Below, piece after piece: positions 59,024 through 64,000 of a stretch of 64,000 nucleotides of DNA. Location: assembly GCA_037367355.1 (NCBI GenBank), contig CM074696.1, forward strand, positions 3,534,001 to 3,598,000. The letters run 5' to 3'. Under the pieces are notes generated by a model. The model was not told where the DNA came from and did not search any database. It saw only the letters and a list, made by a program, of their open reading frames with translations. The position numbers were made by a program, and so were the translations under genes. The stretch comes from Neoscytalidium dimidiatum (taxonomy: Eukaryota; Ascomycota; Dothideomycetes; Botryosphaeriales; Botryosphaeriaceae). Position 1 is the first letter of the stretch. Each line of letters opens with the position of its first letter.

Positions 59024-59385
59024 TTGTCACAATTCGATTCCAGCAGGGTGGATGGGTGGTTCAGCACATATGGTCAGCTGTCAAGACAGAATGGTTGATT
59101 GGACATTGCACATCTTGCAAGCAATGTGGCTGGCCGAACATGGCTTCGTAGGAGGCTCTCTAGCACAAATGTCTACTCTCCCCTCGCAAGACCCTGTTGA
59201 AACTCATGGATTAACCCTCTGAGGGTTTGATGAGGAGAAGACTATTTACATAGACCAACACACCGCGCTAAGCTTCTTTTGTACATACATTACAATATTC
59301 CATGTTAGTCTATTTACCGAACGCTTTCGACTTCAAACAGACCCAACGGCAGGTGTCCAATCTCTTCCCAAGCATTTTGCGTCAT
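59024..59385. other. Convergent intergenic region, no gene seen
   Basis: 3' flanks of the P450 and NmrA-like genes only. Confidence 0.5.
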
Positions 59386-60522
59386 TCACTTCTTTGCGAT
59401 ATCATATTCGCTGTTGATAATGTTGTCTATGTCGCGAGCTTCAAGGTAATCTCGAATGGTTTCAGCCTTGACTTCGGGGTACCTCGAGTTGTCCAAGTCC
59501 TCCCCAAGAGAAGGCTTGCCTATCAGGAGGAAATATGATGCTTGCCTGCATTTCGAATTAGCCTTCAGGACTTACTCTTCCCCAGTTCCATGCCCTTCAA
59601 GGGTTCCGACTTACGCGTGCAATTTGGCTATAGCATCCTGTCCATCAGCTAGTCTGAGCTGATTGCACTCCGCAACGGTTCCCAAGCTCTCAAACCTCGG
59701 TCTGATTCCGTAAACGGACTGCATGATATCCGCAATCTCAACCATGCTCTTCCGGTCACCCAGAACTATGTCCCACGTCGTCAGCCAAAGATGAACAAAA
59801 AAAAATTAGTAAAGAAAAGAAACGCGCGTCTAATTCCACAGCGGGATGGGGGAGAAAGCCGGACCGACAGGAGAAAACTTACACTTCAAGAATCCAACCG
59901 CAGTCGGATCCAGCGCGACGGCCGCGACGTACTCGGCCGCGGTCCGATAGCTCGTGACCTCCCAGGCCCTCTCCTCGCCCGTGCCCCAGAACCGAAAGGC
60001 CCTCTCGCGCGCATCCCAGCCGCTCAGGAAGCTCCAGAAGGTCTCGATGAGCAGGCCGACGAGCACGTGCACGCCCTGGACCTTCGGCTTCCCCTGCAGG
60101 TACGCCAGCACGTCCTTCATCGGGTCCTTCTCCCAGATGTCGCCGTAGTCCAGCCGGCGGTAGTCGCCCGTGTAGTCGCTGGCCAGGTAGCGCGGCACGC
60201 CCTCGGCCTCGCACAGGTCGATCAGCAGCTTCTGCGCCGACACCATCGTCGCGTTGTCGGCGAAGTAGCAGCACGCGACCGCGTCGCAGCCGCGCACGAG
60301 GCCGCGCAGCGCGTCCGCGTCGTGCGGGCCCGTCTGCACGAGCTGCAGGCGCGGGTGCGCCCGCAGCTCCGCCGGCAGCTTGCTCGTGTCGCGGCAGGAG
60401 CCGCGGAGCTGGACGTGGGGCCGTTGGAGGAGGGAGGCGGCGACGCGGAGGGCGAGCTTGCTGCTGATGCCCGCGATGGCGATGGTGGTGGTGGTGGTGG
60501 TTGGCGCCGTGGTGGCGGTCAT
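59386..60522 (-). CDS. NmrA-like NAD(P)-binding protein / atypical SDR
   Basis: Exons 60522-59883, 59765-59615 and 59545-59386 (introns 117 and 69 nt) give 316 aa. After a Thr-rich start the Rossmann part reads TIAIAGISSKLALRVAASLL, with a Ser/Lys-containing variant of the Gly motif. Then come RGSCRDTSKLP, GCDAVACCYFAD, YLASDYTGDY, and a substrate-side region (HVLVGLLIETFWSFL, EVTSYRTAAEYVAAVALDP). Splicing adds FLGDRKSMVEIADIMQSVYG and a C-terminal helical end. This is the isoflavone-reductase/NmrA architecture. Such proteins are redox sensors or reductases in secondary metabolism. The third exon, seen only after splicing, ends at TGA 59386. A (GGT)n run encodes the Thr tract. Confidence 0.85.
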
Positions 60523-61162
60523 GGTTGCGATTCCTTAAATGGTGTTCGAGGGGATCCTTTTATTTTTTTTCTTTATGATGCTATCTGTAGGTAGATGGAA
60601 ATAATTAGGTAGTTTGTAGCTTTTATAATATAGTATCCATTTGAAGAGCATCACCATATGCCACAATTACTGAGGGTTGAAGTATTCGTCCGGACGCAAA
60701 CGTGCTTACTTCATCCTGGAGCTTCGATTCCGGGCGAATGCTTCAACCTTCATTGGATGTATGCGCTTGCATTACAGTGCTAAAGGGCCTAGAGCCGTTA
60801 GGCACACAGTCTTTCAAGACGCCAGGCGGGTAGAAATCTGCTTTCGGGTAGTGGGTCTTAGCTGTGGATCTCGGGTACTGAGATAGCCGATATGCCGTCT
60901 TGCCTCCGAAACGGTTGGAGTACTACGAAAGGCGATTGTGCCGTAAGCCTTCACAGACGTTTTGTCAGCGGACTAAGCACGCGTGCAATGTAGTCTTAGT
61001 TGGGGGCCTTGCGTCGATTTTGGTTCTGCCCATCTGGCTGGAAGAAGACTTATCCTTGACTTGCACCTCCGGAGTCACCTTCCCAACAGCGGGAAAATAC
61101 TGCCGTCTTTGAATGGACCGAAGCAGAAACTACAGAGGATCGTACGTCCGCCATATGGATTT
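60523..61162. other. Intergenic region, no gene seen
   Basis: NmrA-like gene promoter and 3' flank of the RING-YEATS gene. T-rich near 60558-60575. Confidence 0.5.
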
Positions 61163-62277
61163 TCATTCCTCCCATTCGCTATCTTCGTCGCTACCCTCAC
61201 TCCCGTCAGCCAGAGCCTCGTTCGTAATCTTGAGCCTGCACCGTCCCATGCTACCATCTCCGTCAAAGCTGAGCATCCATTCGAGCGGCAACATCCCCTT
61301 CTCAGCACCATCCGGAGCGGCGTGCGCATCCTCGCTGAGCCAGGAGTACCCCGCCTTGAGGATGATGTAGGCTTGGATCTTGAAGTAACCCCAACCAAGT
61401 CGCGTGATTTGATAAGGCGGCGCAGTCCGTATGACGCGCGAAGGGCGGAAAGTCGGATGCTACGTATCGTCAGCGCTCCCTGCGGGCGTATGACAGGTCC
61501 CACATGAATAACTTCCCGAAATAGGAAGGAACTCAAAGAAGGGCGGATAAGAAGGGGGGAAAAAAGAAAGAGCACACGAACCAGCAAAATCTGCACCTCC
61601 TCCACAACCTCCACATCACTAACCCTCACGAAGAAAGTCCACTCATGCCAGCTCCCCACTCCATCATCGCCGTCCGCCTCCCGCTCCACCAACCCATGCG
61701 TATTCCCCACAAACACCGTCACCGTATCGACGTGCCCCCCATCCACATCCCCTCCCCTTCCTTCCCCCTCCTCCCCCGCCCTCCCGGCCCACGCTTCCGG
61801 GTACATCCTCCGCAGCTCCCTCTCCCGCACGGCATCCCGCGCCGCCGTCGTCACCGTCCGACACATGGGACACCGCGCCTCGAGGAGGCCCGGGTGGGCG
61901 TCGGGCAGCGGGTCGGCGGCGGAGAGCGGGACGAGGGTCATCTGGGCGGAGGCGGCGGACACGTCGGCCCAGTGCGCCATGCAGGACTGGCAGAGGGTGT
62001 GGGCGCAGGTGGTGCGGACGGGGCGGTAGAGGAGCAGGTGGCAGATGGGGCAGATGTCGTCGTCGGCGATGGGTGGTGGGGCGAGGGCCGGCGGGGCGTC
62101 TGACATTCGTGCGTCCTGGTGGGTGGTGGGAGGCGGGTTTGTCGTGGTCGACGATGATGACGGCTGTGGCTGTGAGGGCGGAGGTGGAAATGAAGAAGAA
62201 GAGGCTGCTGCCTGGTGATGCGGGTCGGCCGCGGATGCGCCGCTGTGTTTTCTCGCTGAGCGGGTGTTGCGGTGCAT
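61163..62277 (-). CDS. RING-finger and YEATS-domain fusion protein
   Basis: Exons 62277-61582 and 61459-61163 (122-nt intron) give 330 aa. A disordered Ser/Pro-rich leader (1-70) is followed by a full C3HC4 RING: C76, C79, C91, H93, C96, C99, C136, C139. After a Gly/Glu linker comes a YEATS fold: WHEWTFFVRVSDVEVVEEVQ, then across the splice LLHPTFRPSRVIRTAPPYQI and TRLGWGYFKIQAYIILKAG. By analogy with AF9-type readers, the acyl-lysine pocket residues correspond to H233, F236, W255 and F258. All are aromatic or His as expected. The tail is acidic (SDEDSEWEE). A nuclear E3 ligase that reads acylated lysine is the straightforward inference. A second possible start is the ATG at 62106. Reading on without splicing would replace the YEATS end with unrelated sequence. 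Confidence 0.85.
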
Positions 62278-63122
62278 GGTTTTGGCGTTTCACGTGTTTG
62301 AGGACCCTCTCTTGTTTTCGGGATTTCACCACGGTCGTGTTGGCAACGACAGTTGAGCCCTTGATTGGAGTTCTTGCTCCGTAGTGGCGTCGCGGGGCAG
62401 AGCACACGGCTGACTGGCAGCCTCTCTGCTAGTGGCCGGCGCTTTTGGCGTTAGAGGCTCATTTTCATCCTACCCGGATGGGACACTGAAGGATTGTGCT
62501 TGGTTCAAGGGAAATGTTTGGGGATGGGATGGAATTAAGGTATGACTGCGGGTGGCGAGCGCGCTGTGATACGTCAGAATGGCGATTGCTGCCTAGTCGG
62601 CGTTTGCACGTGCTCACCACATGAGATCTTGACCCAGGTAAATACACAGGCGGGAATTCGTCATACTCATCTGTGGGTTTCTTTGTCCAAAAGTGGAAGA
62701 CGTATGGAAAAAATAAACCTGAACAGTAACTGCTATTCTGTAAGTGTCGACCACTTCGGCCTTGCCTTTTTTTCCCAAGTCTGTCGCGGGGCCACTCCAC
62801 ATAATCAGCAGTGGTGCAACATTCAGCAGCCTTTATCGTAATAATAATAATAGGTTAATACAACAATTAAGATCAAGGGAAATAGCGAAAACATTTCTTC
62901 AAAATATTTCACAATGTTGGCATGATGTCACCACACTTGTCTGCATCACTAAGCTGTTGTGGCCCTCTGCATAATTTCGTCCAATAGCTGTCTTCCTCCC
63001 TAAAGCACTTTCCAATTAATTTCCCCCGATGCAATATTTGCATAACCGTGTAACCTGTTTCGGTCCGAGTCCATTCCGCAGTGCTGGAAACCTTTTTAGG
63101 TATACCCTTATGGCGTTTAAGA
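62278..63122. other. Intergenic region, no gene seen
   Basis: RING-YEATS promoter and 3' flank of the right-edge gene. It includes a short (TAA)n run at about 62839-62852. Confidence 0.5.
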
Positions 63123-64000
63123 CTAGACTTCCTCCTCCTCTTCCTTCACGCTTTCCTCTTTCTTATCCTCCAACGCTTTTTGCCGGACGTCAATCTTACG
63201 TCCATCTCTCTTTCCCTGCCAGTACGAAATCATGTCTTTGGGCCCAGCACCCCTACGACGACGATTGCCAAGCTTGACGCCCTTCTTTTCCAGATAGTCA
63301 TCGGCAATCTGGGCGACCGTGTCCCTGAAGCGGATGAGCTGCCCTGCCGACTTCCACTGAGGCTCCGCCACGTCATCTTGGACCGGCGTGGCCGACCTCG
63401 GCGGCGGTGGAGGCGTAGGCTGACGTGGAGGCGAAGAGGGCCGGCGCGGTGCCATAGTCGGGCGGGCAGAGTCTCTCTTGGCGGCCTGTTCCTTCAGATA
63501 GTCGATCTCGTCGTCGATGTTGTCAAACTGCCTCTTCCCGGCTGCGGGCTCGTCTTGGACAAAGTCAGGCTGGTAGTCGTCATCGCTGCTCTCGTCGCTG
63601 CTATCATCCGAAGCTGAGAACGGCCGGCCGGACGCGCTCGACTCTCCACCGTCTGAAAACGAGCCGTCCGAGTCGACGGTGTCTGCCGGGCCCGATTCCG
63701 GTTGCGAGTCATCCGCATCAGGGCTGACATCCGCGCCAGCGCTCGCCTCGTGCGCAGGATCCAGGTCCCGCGCAGCAGACTCCGGCTCAGCTTCCGGCTC
63801 CGGCTCGGGCTCGGGCTCGTCTTCAACGGTGGGCTGGAGCCTCTCCAGCTCCCTCCTCCGCTGTTCCTCCTCCTCCCTCACCCGCTTCTGCAGCTCTTCC
63901 TCCTCGGCCCGTCTCGCCCGCCGCATCTCCTCCTCCTTCTCCCTCTCCGCGTCGAGGTTGAGCTGATGGGCGATGCCGAGGCAGTAGCTGTTCTTCGCGG
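63123..64000 (-). CDS. DUF7168-type protein, C-terminal part (5' end beyond window)
   Basis: About 292 residues are visible, entering from the right edge with KNSYCLGIAHQLNL, which matches TRSYCAGVAMGLHE in the gene at 52183-54749. A long charged coiled coil (Glu/Arg-rich) follows, then Glu-Pro repeats, Asp/Ser-rich acidic blocks ending SDDDYQPDFVQDE, a Pro-rich linker (RQPTPPPPPRS), and a conserved C-terminal box: WKSAGQLIRFRDT, DDYLEKKGVKL, GKRDGRKIDVRQ. The paralogue shares the coil, the YQPD element and the box. The frame is intact to TAG. The DUF2786 part would lie to the right. Function unknown for the family. Confidence 0.75.
   Translation of the reverse strand, partial: AKNSYCLGIAHQLNLDAEREKEEEMRRARRAEEEELQKRVREEEEQRRRELERLQPTVEDEPEPEPEPEAEPESAARDLDPAHEASAGADVSPDADDSQPESGPADTVDSDGSFSDGGESSASGRPFSASDDSSDESSDDDYQPDFVQDEPAAGKRQFDNIDDEIDYLKEQAAKRDSARPTMAPRRPSSPPRQPTPPPPPRSATPVQDDVAEPQWKSAGQLIRFRDTVAQIADDYLEKKGVKLGNRRRRGAGPKDMISYWQGKRDGRKIDVRQKALEDKKEESVKEEEEEV

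Overview
The window is nuclear DNA of a filamentous ascomycete (Pezizomycotina). Genes carry short GT-AG introns, mostly 45-90 nt, with CTRAC-like branch points. The products include a Zn2Cys6 regulator, a Pth11-like seven-helix protein, P450s, a fungal-type amine oxidase, rhamnogalacturonan acetylesterase, and orthologues of NOG1, URA5 and RAD4. No rRNA, tRNA, CRISPR array or intact transposon was recognised. All gene models were spliced by hand from frame continuity and family motifs.

0-14.6 kb, mostly housekeeping: the tail of an unknown acidic protein, NOG1 (-) divergent from URA5 (+), a small RING protein (-), RAD4/XPC (-), an amine oxidase close to Aspergillus MAO-N (+), and a Zn2Cys6 transcription factor (+) directly downstream of it.

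14.6-32.4 kb, accessory and gene-sparse: two blocks of about 4 kb without genes flank a Pth11-like membrane protein. Then come a cytochrome P450 (-) and a Dal5-type MFS transporter (+), divergent across 2.8 kb rich in hexamer repeats, and a secreted rhamnogalacturonan acetylesterase.

34.4-46.8 kb: a 2,3-dihydroxybenzoate-type decarboxylase, a DUF1772 membrane protein (-), a membrane-anchored six-hairpin glycosidase-like protein, a secreted HExxH metalloprotease and a large protein-kinase-like protein (-).

48.9-64 kb: a loose tailoring-enzyme island holding two related P450s, an SDR and an NmrA-like protein, with no PKS, NRPS or terpene synthase in view. A frameshifted DUF2786/DUF7168 gene lies inside it. 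Beyond it are a RING-YEATS fusion gene (-) and a second DUF7168-type gene (-) running off the right edge.

Most notable are the RING-YEATS fusion (its YEATS half only appears after splicing), the paralogous DUF2786/DUF7168 pair with a one-base break in one copy, a P450 whose first exon does not splice in frame, and a RAD4 protein with an unusual GGF-repeat, acidic and RG-rich tail. Nothing in the window amounts to a clearly new multi-gene system.
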